Shown here: one piece after another, positions 36,888 through 45,020 of the stretch
How positions within the stretch are numbered: position 1 is the first letter of the stretch
How the letters are laid out: every line of letters begins with the position of its first letter
From: Chitinophagaceae bacterium UBA1930
GTDB lineage: Bacteria; Bacteroidota; Bacteroidia; Chitinophagales; Chitinophagaceae
Reading direction: 5' to 3'
Length of the DNA stretch: 64,000 nt
Assembly: GCA_002337145.1 (NCBI GenBank)
Contig: DDFK01000002.1
Location: 1,488,868-1,552,867, forward strand
Notes under the pieces: model-generated
Seen by the model: the letters and a program-made list of their open reading frames with translations, nothing else
The model's database searches: none
What the model was told of the DNA's origin: nothing
Made by a program: the position numbers and the translations under genes

Positions 36888-39829
36888 GTATTGGTTCCTT
36901 TAAATAGCAAAGGTAACTGCAAGGTAACTTTTGTTCCTGCTGCCTGGCCAACTTCATTCATAATATCGTTTATCAACAGTTTGCTTTTGGGCGATAGCAA
37001 TAGCAGCCTTTGCTCGGTAATGGTGATGCCTCTTGATTGGTGCAACGCGTATTTGTGAATCTGTGCGGACTGTTTGCGGCCAATGCCGTTGTCTTCTACA
37101 GTGCATATTAGCATATCGACTTGTAGGGAAAAAGCGATTTTTATTTTGCCACCACTTGCCAAAGGAGCAATACCATGCTGCACTGCGTTTTCTACAAATG
37201 GTTGCACTAGCATGGCTGGTATGTGTAACTGTAGTGTGTTGATGCCATTGGCTACTGATATATCAAATACAAACTTTTTTTCCTGTCTAATTGTTGCCAG
37301 TTCCAGGTACGATGTCAGCATGGCTATTTCATCCTGCAATGCAATGGTTGGCTGTGCATTCTTTTCCAGCATCATCCTCATTAAACTGGCAAACTTGTCA
37401 ATATATTCATTGGCTGCCTGCTTATTGGCCGCTGCATAAAAACCCTTGATGGCATTCATGGCATTGAAAATAAAATGTGGGTTCATTTGCAGCGAGAGGG
37501 CCTGCTGTTCCAGTTGCAACAGCTGCTTTTCGTAAGTCAACTGTTTTTGTTGCAGGGCATGTTTACGTTTGATATTCCTTATAATTGATTTTGCTATTAG
37601 AAGGAAAATGAGCAACAGTATTGCGATGGTGGTTACTATAAACCAACCCGTTTTCCAAAAAGGCAACGGAATATTTATCTGGACAATTGCAGATACCGGG
37701 TTCCAGTTTCCATTGGGCAATGCTGCAGTTACAATGAACGTATATTTTTTTCCAGCGGCGAGGAATGGGTATTCCACAAAAGTGTTTTCTGTTTGTTGCC
37801 AGCCAGTATCAATAGGCTCCAATTTATAACGGTACCTTATTTTACCTTCAGACTGAAAGGATAGCCCGATGAAGTTGATGCGTATCTTATTCTGATGGTG
37901 GGCAAGTTGATAGGAAGATTGGAAACTGTAGATGCTATCGTTTACCTGAACCGATTCTATATATATCGCAGGCATTTCTTTTATACTGGCATCTTTAGAA
38001 AGCAAGTGGTAAAAAGCCCCTTCGTCTGTTGCTATATATAAGGTATCGTTTGTTTGCAGTACATCATTGGCTGCCGCAGTTGGCAAAAGAATGCGGTTGC
38101 TGTAATCTTCAATCGTGTAATTGATGCTCCTGTTGCTCTTTATTTGATAGGATATTTTGTTGATACCTTTTGCAGTGGCTACCCAAATGGAATTATCGCT
38201 TGCAACGGATATGCTGTTGCAGGTATTGCTTAGCAGCCCATTTGACTTGTTGATAGTATAGATAGTATCGTGATCAATAATACCAAGCCCCATATTGTAT
38301 GTTGCAATGGCAATTTGGTTATTGCCCATATTGACCATCTTGGAAGTATAGCCTTGTGTAATGTTGCCCTTCCATGGCAAAGGTGCAACCGTTTTTTCCT
38401 TGACCAATAATTGCAGGCCAAGTATGCCCCCGGTTAAGATGCTGTCTGCCGAAATGACCAACAATTCGCTGGTACGCTGTGTGGTTATATGAACCGGTAC
38501 ATCTTTGAGCGTAGTTACCTTTGGTACAGTTAATGAGGCGGTGGGCAGTTTGTACAGCCCTGTTGATGTGGCCATGTACAACCATTCTTTGTATGCTTGT
38601 ACATGTTTGATATTGTAGTAGAGCTCGGCATTTGCATGCCCGGATTTAAGCAGCACGCCATTGCCCATAACAAAACACATATTGCGGGGGCCTTTGTAAA
38701 ACTGCAATACTTTGTTGCGGAGGAACTTTGCATTGAACTGTTCATGCATTGTATCCTTACCAGTGAAGGAAATATAATGGCCGTCGTTAAAGCCAATGAA
38801 GATACTGGAGCCTATTTTATTGATAGCTGTACTTTGAATGCTTTCGGGCAATCCATGCACGCCAATTTTTATAGTTGCCGATGGGATTCTCTTTTTTTGC
38901 AGGAACAGCCCTTGCGTTAATGACGATACCCATGTATTGCCTTCTTTGTCGTTAAGGATACCGGTTATCAATTCCATTCCTTTAAACGGAGCCTGTATAA
39001 ATTGTCTGGTTCTTAAGTTGAGTTTAAATACATTGTAGGTGGTGCTTACCAGAACAGTGTCGGGGTGGCTGGTCTTCATAAAAACGACAAAAGCCTGTGT
39101 TGGTGGTATGGTAGCAATTGTTTGTGTGCTATTATCGGCCAACGAAAAAACATGCAGCTTGTTTTTTACAAAATAGAATACTTCCTTTTCGTTTAACAAC
39201 AACCTGGTGTGCAGGTTCGATATATGCTTTGAACTGTCAAAAAAATGGTTCGCTTTGGTAGCAGTATTGTAAACACCATAGTTATGTACCAATAATATAT
39301 CATTGTTCAGCAATTGAAGCCCCAGTATATTGGCATTGCCCGAAAGGGATTTAGGTAATACCAGTTTTTCCTGTACGGCATCATTGATAAAATGATAGGC
39401 AGTATCCAGGGTAGTGAACCATATACTGCCCGTTTTGTCCTGCAAAAAATGGATGGCCAGTTTCTGTGGCTGCACCTGTTGCAGCCAACTAGTATTGGCA
39501 GCATTCAATATTCTGCCTTGGTCGTATATGCAGGGTTTGCCATTATTGGTGAGGAACCAGAGCCTACCCTTGCTGTCTTCCTTTATCTGGAAAACATCAT
39601 TGTCTGTAAGCCCTTCATCAATCGTGTAATGGGTGAATGTGTAACCATCGCACCTGGCAGCACCTGCTTCTGTACCTATCCATATATATCCCTTGCTGTC
39701 CTGCATAACACAGTAAACCATATTGCTATTAAGCCCTTCCATTTTTTTGAATAACAAAGGATTTTGTGCAGCAAGCGTAACTGCATCAAAAAGCAATAAG
39801 AAAAACATGTAGGACAGAATCCGATTCAT
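36884..39829 (-). CDS. Propeller-domain sensor histidine kinase (LytS-type)
   Basis: This 981-residue inner-membrane sensor has a signal-like N-terminus, a large periplasmic two-component-propeller domain (about 24-640; GYIWIGTEAGAARCDGY, GRLWFLTNNG, NTWVSSLTQGL, NSIWVATAKG), a Y_Y_Y domain (about 655-735), one membrane helix (about 745-770), and a cytoplasmic LytS-type kinase with LQMNPHFIFNAMNA (His near 781) and the ATPase box DNGIGRK near 910. It phosphorylates the adjacent LytTR regulator. Propeller kinases often sense extracellular glycans, but the ligand here is unknown and no SusCD genes are adjacent. Confidence 0.93.
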   Translation of the reverse strand: MNRILSYMFFLLLFDAVTLAAQNPLLFKKMEGLNSNMVYCVMQDSKGYIWIGTEAGAARCDGYTFTHYTIDEGLTDNDVFQIKEDSKGRLWFLTNNGKPCIYDQGRILNAANTSWLQQVQPQKLAIHFLQDKTGSIWFTTLDTAYHFINDAVQEKLVLPKSLSGNANILGLQLLNNDILLVHNYGVYNTATKANHFFDSSKHISNLHTRLLLNEKEVFYFVKNKLHVFSLADNSTQTIATIPPTQAFVVFMKTSHPDTVLVSTTYNVFKLNLRTRQFIQAPFKGMELITGILNDKEGNTWVSSLTQGLFLQKKRIPSATIKIGVHGLPESIQSTAINKIGSSIFIGFNDGHYISFTGKDTMHEQFNAKFLRNKVLQFYKGPRNMCFVMGNGVLLKSGHANAELYYNIKHVQAYKEWLYMATSTGLYKLPTASLTVPKVTTLKDVPVHITTQRTSELLVISADSILTGGILGLQLLVKEKTVAPLPWKGNITQGYTSKMVNMGNNQIAIATYNMGLGIIDHDTIYTINKSNGLLSNTCNSISVASDNSIWVATAKGINKISYQIKSNRSINYTIEDYSNRILLPTAAANDVLQTNDTLYIATDEGAFYHLLSKDASIKEMPAIYIESVQVNDSIYSFQSSYQLAHHQNKIRINFIGLSFQSEGKIRYRYKLEPIDTGWQQTENTFVEYPFLAAGKKYTFIVTAALPNGNWNPVSAIVQINIPLPFWKTGWFIVTTIAILLLIFLLIAKSIIRNIKRKHALQQKQLTYEKQLLQLEQQALSLQMNPHFIFNAMNAIKGFYAAANKQAANEYIDKFASLMRMMLEKNAQPTIALQDEIAMLTSYLELATIRQEKKFVFDISVANGINTLQLHIPAMLVQPFVENAVQHGIAPLASGGKIKIAFSLQVDMLICTVEDNGIGRKQSAQIHKYALHQSRGITITEQRLLLLSPKSKLLINDIMNEVGQAAGTKVTLQLPLLFKGTNT

Positions 39830-40032
39830 GCTTTAAAAATAAGTATTGGTAGCATGTAGTATAAGGCTTAATCTTTACGGGTAACAAGTCAAACTGAAAT
39901 TTGAACAGAAACTTGCGGTGTTCAAGATTGGGAAGCCGGTTGAAAAAAAGCAATGCATCTTTTAGTGTCAAGTACCTGCAAACAGTATTGACATTGAACT
40001 TTTCCTGCATTTCCCTGTCCGTATTTACCTAG

Positions 40033-40188
40033 GACTTGAGCAGGCTGCATGAAATAAAACTCCACCTGAAAGGCACTGACTTCCAAATCGAGGTATGGGA
40101 GGCCCTGTCGAAATTGCTGGCTGGAGGTTTCACAATTTATGGCGGCCTAGCTGCAGCATGGCTCAATCATCCTTTATCCTGGTTTCTA
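40033..40188 (+). pseudogene. Fragment of Ogt/Ada-type methylguanine-DNA methyltransferase
   Basis: Translation in this frame reads LHLKGTDFQIEVWEAL and then TIYGGLAAAWLNHP, matching the start of the methyltransferase domain of Ogt/Ada (GTxFQxxVWEAL, TYGxIA). The frame has no start codon, stops at 40189 and lacks the PCHRV active-site cysteine region completely. About 50 of the roughly 160 residues remain. It is a clear decay remnant. Confidence 0.7.
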
Positions 40189-40276
40189 TGAACTTTATTG
40201 CAGCAATCGCAATTAGTGTTACGAGTGCTGCCAATACTGCCAGGTACGCAACATGATTTTCTGTATTGGTAGACAT
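40163..40276 (-). CDS. Possible 37-residue single-helix membrane peptide
   Basis: ATG at 40276 opens a 37-codon frame ending with TGA at 40163. The product has a polar start (MSTNTENH), one hydrophobic helix of about 18 residues (YLAVLAALVTLIAIAAI) and a charged end (ETRIKDD). AAGGA lies about 11 nt upstream of the ATG and TAGATTTA, near the -7 consensus, lies further upstream. It overlaps the methyltransferase remnant on the opposite strand. No family was recognised, so this is tentative. Confidence 0.35.
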   Translation of the reverse strand: MSTNTENHVAYLAVLAALVTLIAIAAIKFIETRIKDD

Positions 40277-40451
40277 GCTTTCGGGTTGTCCTTAAATCTA
40301 CAAAACCATCCTGTCTCATGTGGCGTTTGTCCATTTAGGGCTACAAGAAGTTCCAATTAGGCCATTGTTAAAAAGGCCTTTCGGAATGCTTGAGCTAAAA
40401 GAACCGCATTGCTCCTGCTTAACAGGAAAGCCTACTGTAATTTACCCGTAC

Positions 40452-40865
40452 CTAATTTGCTTCCGTGTACTGCTTGAAATTGTCAAGTATTGCCTGCCAG
40501 CCCGCCTTTTGCATATCCAAAGGATTTTCGTCTTCAGGATCAAATACTATCGTAACATTTGTCTGGCCGCCTTCTTTCTTGAAGGAGGTATCGACCTGTC
40601 TTCCGTTCGGCATGGTGTAGGTGAAGCCCTCCCCGTCTTTCACCGCATCGTAAGTTGCTTCCAGGTCAAAACCGAAACTGCCATCTCTTGCTTCCATGCG
40701 TGCGATATACTTACCACCTATACGCATATCGTTTGAAGCAGAAGGGCAATGCCATGAGGGATCGGCAAAATTCCAGTTTGTAATGTGTGCCGGTTGCGTG
40801 TAATAATCCCATACTTTTTGGACATCACCTTTTACTGTTGCATTAATTGTGATTTTGTTGTTCAT
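40452..40865 (-). CDS. SRPBCC (AHSA1-like) domain protein
   Basis: This 137-residue protein has the START/AHSA1 fold: VWDYYTQPAHITNWNFADPSWHCP near the start, GGKYIARMEARDG in the middle and a C-terminal helix with GWQAILDNFKQY. Such proteins bind hydrophobic ligands; no catalytic role can be inferred. Its start overlaps the stop of the upstream SRPBCC gene by one base (TAATG). It is the last gene of the DoxX-ArsR-SRPBCC-SRPBCC operon. Confidence 0.85.
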   Translation of the reverse strand: MNNKITINATVKGDVQKVWDYYTQPAHITNWNFADPSWHCPSASNDMRIGGKYIARMEARDGSFGFDLEATYDAVKDGEGFTYTMPNGRQVDTSFKKEGGQTNVTIVFDPEDENPLDMQKAGWQAILDNFKQYTEAN

Positions 40866-41374
40866 TATTTTTCCTTTTTTAGTTTTGTCAATAAGTCATC
40901 GAGTTTTTTCAGTGTTGCAATCATGCCCTGTTCCATGCCCATCTGTACGACCTTTTCAAGATCGGAGAGGGATTTGTAGGTTACGATGGATTCCACCAGG
41001 GCATTTCCGCCTTTGTCGGTAAAAGTCACTACCCAGGTTGCACGGGGCAGGCCGGCATTTATTTCACCTTCCGCATTGCTGAAAGCATCCAGTGCGGTAT
41101 AAAAATCAATCGGGCTGATTTTTACATATTCGGTGTAGCCCCAATACTCGGTGCCGTTTGGATCTACCATCGCGTAGTGCCAGTGGCCGCCTTCACGGAA
41201 GTCCATTGACTTCGTTTTTGTGGTCAGTGGTGCTGGAGCAAACCATTGGTCAAGCAGTTCGCTCTTGGTATAGCAATCCCATACTATTTGCCTTTCGCCG
41301 GCGAATTCACGCCTGATCGTAAGCGTATTCCTTTCCTTATCGGCGATAAAGTCGAATTGCAGATTGTGTGTCAT
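40865..41374 (-). CDS. SRPBCC (AHSA1-like) domain protein
   Basis: This 169-residue protein matches the AHSA1-type SRPBCC family: REFAGERQIVWDCYTKSELLDQWF, FREGGHWHYAMVDPNG, then a C-terminal helix. Its ATG overlaps the ArsR stop (ATGA), so it is translationally coupled to the regulator. Pairs of ArsR regulator and SRPBCC protein are common in bacteria, but what they respond to is generally unknown. Confidence 0.87.
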   Translation of the reverse strand: MTHNLQFDFIADKERNTLTIRREFAGERQIVWDCYTKSELLDQWFAPAPLTTKTKSMDFREGGHWHYAMVDPNGTEYWGYTEYVKISPIDFYTALDAFSNAEGEINAGLPRATWVVTFTDKGGNALVESIVTYKSLSDLEKVVQMGMEQGMIATLKKLDDLLTKLKKEK

Positions 41375-41706
41375 TGGTTTTTGTTTTTAATGTTTGATAT
41401 AAGTTGATCGAGCTGTTTGAAGCGGCTTTCCCAAACCTGCCTGAACTGTTCAAGCCATTTATCTATTTCTTTCATTTTGTCAACCTCAAGCAGGTAATGT
41501 ATTTCACGGCCCTCCTGTTTCTGTGTTACCAGTTCACACTCTGTCAGGACCCGGAGGTGTTTTGAAATTGCCTGTCTCGATGTGTCAAAATGCTCGGCAA
41601 GGGCATTCGGTGTCATTGCCTGCAATGCGATCAGGGCAATGATTGCCCGGCGTGTCGGATCGGCTATTGCCTGAAAAATATCCCTTCGTGTTTCCATAAG
41701 ATCCAT
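41371..41706 (-). CDS. ArsR-family transcriptional regulator
   Basis: This 111-residue winged-helix protein has the typical ADPTRRAIIALIA first helix and the recognition region HFDTSRQAISKHLRVLTECELV. It lacks an obvious metal-binding cysteine set (a single Cys), so a non-metal signal is likely. A second ATG four codons in is an alternative start. It is 16 nt downstream of the DoxX gene and overlaps the following SRPBCC gene. It probably represses its own operon through the two palindromes at 42123-42164. Confidence 0.9.
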   Translation of the reverse strand: MDLMETRRDIFQAIADPTRRAIIALIALQAMTPNALAEHFDTSRQAISKHLRVLTECELVTQKQEGREIHYLLEVDKMKEIDKWLEQFRQVWESRFKQLDQLISNIKNKNQ

Positions 41707-41722
41707 TTCTATTTCCAGAAAA

Positions 41723-42103
41723 TCATTTGCTTATCAAGGGAAGGTACTTTGCCCTGTTTTCCCAAACAACCCATCCAATAACCGCAATCAGCACCAGTAC
41801 AATCGGCAAGCCAGAAGGAGACATACTGATAGTTGCCAATAGGATGCCCGTTAATACAGGCACCAGCACAACGACACCAAGGGCCCTTGTCCTCGGAAGG
41901 ATCAGCAGTATGCCGCCGATAATTTCAGCCGCACCTACCAAAGGCATCAACCAGCCGATTTCCATGAAGGCCATACCGGTCTTTACCATTTTTTCAGGCA
42001 TGTCTTTAGGCAACGGCATGTAATGAAGGTATTTATCAAGGCCGGCATTGATGAAGACGAGCCCAACCAATACGCATAATACAAACAGGATCTTTTTTTT
42101 CAT
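41723..42103 (-). CDS. DoxX-family membrane protein
   Basis: This 126-residue protein has four hydrophobic helices. The N-terminal VFINAGLDKYLHYMPLP and the central VGAAEIIGGILLILPRTRALG match the DoxX family. Members are inner-membrane proteins linked to quinone or stress functions without a general assigned activity. It is the first gene of the operon and lies just downstream of twin operators. Confidence 0.85.
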   Translation of the reverse strand: MKKKILFVLCVLVGLVFINAGLDKYLHYMPLPKDMPEKMVKTGMAFMEIGWLMPLVGAAEIIGGILLILPRTRALGVVVLVPVLTGILLATISMSPSGLPIVLVLIAVIGWVVWENRAKYLPLISK

Positions 42104-42122
42104 AAATGTTGGCTTTAGTTAT

Positions 42123-42138
42123 GAAACCATCTGGTTGC
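42123..42138. promoter_or_regulatory. Operator palindrome 1 (GAAACCATCTGGTTGC)
   Basis: The core AACCATCTGGTT is a 5-bp inverted repeat with a 2-nt centre. It lies 20 nt upstream of the DoxX start. An identical 16-mer recurs 26 bp away. ArsR-family dimers bind this type of site; the regulator is encoded in the operon downstream. Confidence 0.65.
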
Positions 42139-42148
42139 AAATATATAA

Positions 42149-42164
42149 GAAACCATCTGGTTGC
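42149..42164. promoter_or_regulatory. Operator palindrome 2 (GAAACCATCTGGTTGC)
   Basis: This is an exact second copy of the 16-mer at 42123-42138, at a centre spacing of 26 bp. That is about two and a half helical turns, so two dimers would lie on nearly opposite faces. The spacer is the AT-rich AATATATAA. Confidence 0.65.
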
Positions 42165-42364
42165 ACAATTTTTTTTTCGTTTTTAACTCCCGTCATTCGT
42201 TATCAAGGGAAGTACATGCATTTTATGAAACAATCTGTTGTTGGAAAGGTCTGTGAAATACCATCGGAAACAGCTCAGCCTATGGCATTGCCCTTCTGCT
42301 CCGAACAATATGCGTATAGGTGGTATTGTTAATGCACTGGCGAAATAAAAGGAAGCTACATTCG

Positions 42365-42372
42365 TATATTTG
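42365..42372 (+). promoter_or_regulatory. -7 element upstream of the Crp/Fnr gene
   Basis: TATATTTG matches TAnnTTTG and lies 49 nt upstream of the ATG at 42422. No standard -33 element was seen. Confidence 0.4.
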
Positions 42373-42421
42373 AGAGTTGTGCACAATTTTAGCCCGGCCT
42401 TGTGCTAAGAGAAAATGATAA

Positions 42422-43003
42422 ATGGAACAAATAAAAGCATACTTACAGGACAGTTCCCGATTGGCAGGACATATTCCAAGCGAAAGGGATTGGGAAATCA
42501 TTTTGCCGAAACTTGCCAGACAGGAATTTTCTAAAAAGCACATACTTACTAAAGCGGGACAGACAGAGAATTGTCTTTCTTTTATTGAAAGCGGAGTTGC
42601 CCGATTTTACATTCCAAAGCAAGAAAAAGACCTGACTTTTAATATCGTTTTTGACAATGGCTTTTTAAGTGCTTACGATTCGTTTTTAACGCAAACGCCT
42701 TCAACTTACAATATAGAAACCTTGACAGACACTACACTTTGGCGGCTTACATACAGCGACCTGCAAATTATATATAAAGAAACAGAAATTGGCAACATAA
42801 TCGGCAGGCAAGCAAGTGAAGAATTGTTTTTGAAAAAACAGAAACGGGAACTTGCACTTCTAAATCTCACAGCGGAACAGCGTTACTTAAACCTGTTCAG
42901 CGAACAACCAAAACTTATACAGCAAATACCATTGAAATACATCGCTTCGTATATTGGAATTACACCGCAAGCGTTGAGCAGGATCCGCAAACGAATTTGT
43001 TAA
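42422..43003 (+). CDS. Crp/Fnr-family transcriptional regulator
   Basis: This 193-residue protein has an N-terminal cyclic-nucleotide-binding fold (HILTKAGQTENCLSFIESGVARF) and a C-terminal HTH (IPLKYIASYIGITPQALSRIRKRI). It lacks the cAMP-contact signature of true Crp and the Fnr cysteines, as is usual for the Bacteroidota branch. It is 65 nt upstream of the epimerase-like gene and points the same way; it may regulate it. Confidence 0.9.
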   Translation: MEQIKAYLQDSSRLAGHIPSERDWEIILPKLARQEFSKKHILTKAGQTENCLSFIESGVARFYIPKQEKDLTFNIVFDNGFLSAYDSFLTQTPSTYNIETLTDTTLWRLTYSDLQIIYKETEIGNIIGRQASEELFLKKQKRELALLNLTAEQRYLNLFSEQPKLIQQIPLKYIASYIGITPQALSRIRKRIC

Positions 43004-43068
43004 CCTGGGTTCATTGTTTGGCCCTGCAAATTGTCCGTCCTTTGCATTTGTAAAAGAGAACTGCAAAT

Positions 43069-44004
43069 ATGCAAACCATACTTGGAGCAAACGGACAAAT
43101 AGCCGAAGAATTAGCAAAAGAATTGCACAGGAATTATACAACGGATATTCGGCTAGTAAGCAGAAACCCTAAAAAAACAAACGACACAGACCAACTGTTC
43201 CCCGCAAATCTTTTGGATGCACATGCAACGGATAAAGCAATAGCAGGTAGCGAAATTGCTTACCTGACCGTAGGTTTACCAATGAATGCTCAAGTGTGGG
43301 AAGAACAATTTCCCATTATGATGAAGAATGTAATTGAAGCCTGTAAACAACATAAAACCAAGTTGGTGTTTTTTGACAATACTTATATGTATGCAAAAAC
43401 CAACGAACCGCAAATAGAAGAAAGCCCGTTTGTTCCCGTTGGACAAAAATCAACCGTTAGGGCAAAAATGGCGACAATGCTATTAAACGAAATAAACAAC
43501 AAAACCATAGAAGCCGTTATTTGCAGAGCACCTGAATTTTATGGTACAGGCAAAACGCAAAGCATTACAAACACTTTGATTTTTGAGAACATCAAACAAA
43601 GCAAAAAACTAAAAGTGCCTTTGAAAGATGATACATTGCGAACACTTATTTGGACACCAGACGCAAGCCGTGCAATGGCGTTAATCGGGAATACACCAAA
43701 TGCATATAATCAAACGTGGCACTTGCCTTGCGACGACAACAGGTTTACCTACAAAGAACTGATAAGTCTTGCTTCAAAAATTTATCAAAAAGAGTTCAAA
43801 TACTCTGTCATAAAAATGTGGCTTTTCGAATTGGGCAGTTTGTTCAATAAACAAGTGAAAGAATTGCAAGAACTTCTGCCACGCTACAAGTATGACAACC
43901 TTTTTATTTCTGATAAATTCAAAAAACGATTTCCCGGATTTAAGGTTACAACGTATCGTGAAGGCATTACACAAATAATGAATGAGCAAAATGGAAATGC
44001 ATGA
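43069..44004 (+). CDS. NAD(P)-binding epimerase/dehydratase-like protein
   Basis: This 311-residue extended-SDR-like protein starts with the short Rossmann motif QTILGANGQIAEELA and contains FFDNTYMYAKT and CRAPEFYGTG. The YxxxK motif of classical epimerases is not obvious, which is usual for NAD(P)-binding oxidoreductases of this subgroup. Crp/Fnr regulators are often found next to such proteins in Bacteroidota. It overlaps the next gene by ATGA. Substrate unknown. Confidence 0.82.
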   Translation: MQTILGANGQIAEELAKELHRNYTTDIRLVSRNPKKTNDTDQLFPANLLDAHATDKAIAGSEIAYLTVGLPMNAQVWEEQFPIMMKNVIEACKQHKTKLVFFDNTYMYAKTNEPQIEESPFVPVGQKSTVRAKMATMLLNEINNKTIEAVICRAPEFYGTGKTQSITNTLIFENIKQSKKLKVPLKDDTLRTLIWTPDASRAMALIGNTPNAYNQTWHLPCDDNRFTYKELISLASKIYQKEFKYSVIKMWLFELGSLFNKQVKELQELLPRYKYDNLFISDKFKKRFPGFKVTTYREGITQIMNEQNGNA

Positions 44005-44360
44005 GAAAATTATTTTTAATGCTACTTACAATGGTTTTTGTTCTAAGCACACAGGCACAAACTATGGAAGAAACGACCATTGATATTGCAGGGTACAGCG
44101 TTCCGATTCGTAAAGGTGGTTTGTATGACCGTTATCGTTCAAACACACCACTTTGGGTTATTGCTTCCGAATATCCGAACATTGACCCAAGTTGGTTTAA
44201 GACACTCAATAAAAAGAAAGTGGACATTGGTTTTGAGTCTTACTCACCCAATCTCTATTACAGTAATTCAAGCATTACAGCAATCTTTACCGATGATAAT
44301 GAAAATTTTAATTGTAGTTACCAATGTCGCTATATATCAAAACGACAAGTATGCGTCTGA
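44001..44360 (+). CDS. Small exported protein of unknown function, possibly frameshifted at its end
   Basis: This 119-residue product has a signal peptide (LFLMLLTMVFVLSTQAQ) and no recognised domain. The start overlaps the epimerase-like gene by ATGA, so it belongs to that operon. The last 20 residues turn Cys-rich and basic. In the +1 frame an open stretch continues to 44412 (YASETMHTVQQRN), so the natural end may be lost by a frameshift near 44320. I cannot confirm this without a homologue. Confidence 0.5.
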   Translation: MRKLFLMLLTMVFVLSTQAQTMEETTIDIAGYSVPIRKGGLYDRYRSNTPLWVIASEYPNIDPSWFKTLNKKKVDIGFESYSPNLYYSNSSITAIFTDDNENFNCSYQCRYISKRQVCV

Positions 44361-44587
44361 AACAATGCACACAGTACAACAAAGAAATATATCGATATAC
44401 ATATTGAAGTAAAACGGGTAAGACACCATTGCTATTGAATTTGACCGCTGGTTTCAAAATAGGTAGCCTGTGCATGATTGTATGCAATATTGAAAGGACG
44501 GTCAATACCTGCTTGCATGTCTGTTATCGAAGAAAATATTTTATATCTTGTACATAAAAAGCATTTCAATCACTTAAAAAATAAGCT

Positions 44588-44974
44588 ATGGCTAACAGCA
44601 AACCAAACAAAAAGGATGTAGCAGCATTTATTGGTGAAATGATCTCTTTCCGTATTTCCCTAAAGCTCATCCACTGGTCCATTACAGGTAAGGGCAGCTA
44701 TGAAGCACATATCTCACTGGACCAGGCAATCGATTCGCTTGTTGACATTACGGACCGTCTTACAGAAACAACCTTTGCTTTGGATGGGACATTGGATATT
44801 GTTGTACCCGAAACAGCAAAACCAAAAGATAAAATAAAGCATATCGAGGGCTTTTACAAAAGCGTGGAATCGAAAAGGAAGAAACTTTTCCCAGAATCCT
44901 TTTCGCAATCCATTATTGATGATGCCCAAGAGGCCATACAACAGTTGCTTTTCCGTTTAAAAAGACTGGAGTAA
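44588..44974 (+). CDS. DUF5856-like, Dps/ferritin-fold-like protein
   Basis: This 128-residue all-helical protein has the motif LKLIHWSITGKGSYEAHISL near residue 26, where Dps-like proteins have the HW ferroxidase segment, and LDQAIDSLVDITDRLTE after it. It resembles the DUF5856 family of Bacteroidota and phages, as I recall it. Protection or iron binding is an inference; the full set of metal ligands is not evident. Confidence 0.65.
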   Translation: MANSKPNKKDVAAFIGEMISFRISLKLIHWSITGKGSYEAHISLDQAIDSLVDITDRLTETTFALDGTLDIVVPETAKPKDKIKHIEGFYKSVESKRKKLFPESFSQSIIDDAQEAIQQLLFRLKRLE

Positions 44975-45020
44975 CCATTCGCAAGATCAATATAAAGACA
45001 AGCAGCAAAACACAACTTCA

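Larger units (their letters stand above)
39830..40451. other. Decayed intergenic region
   Basis: This 622-nt stretch between the kinase and the SRPBCC genes carries a methyltransferase fragment, a possible 37-residue membrane peptide, and a 74-codon minus-strand ORF (39786-40010) that overlaps the kinase start and has no recognisable family. The rest looks non-coding. Confidence 0.5.
42104..42421. other. Divergent regulatory region between DoxX and Crp/Fnr genes
   Basis: This 318-nt region holds the two operator palindromes on the DoxX side and the TATATTTG element on the Crp/Fnr side. The remainder has no recognisable gene. Confidence 0.5.

Noticed and set aside
39786..40010. 74-codon minus-strand ORF overlapping the kinase start
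   Set aside because: It overlaps the kinase coding region in another frame and has no family resemblance; it may contain decayed coding DNA but I cannot identify it.
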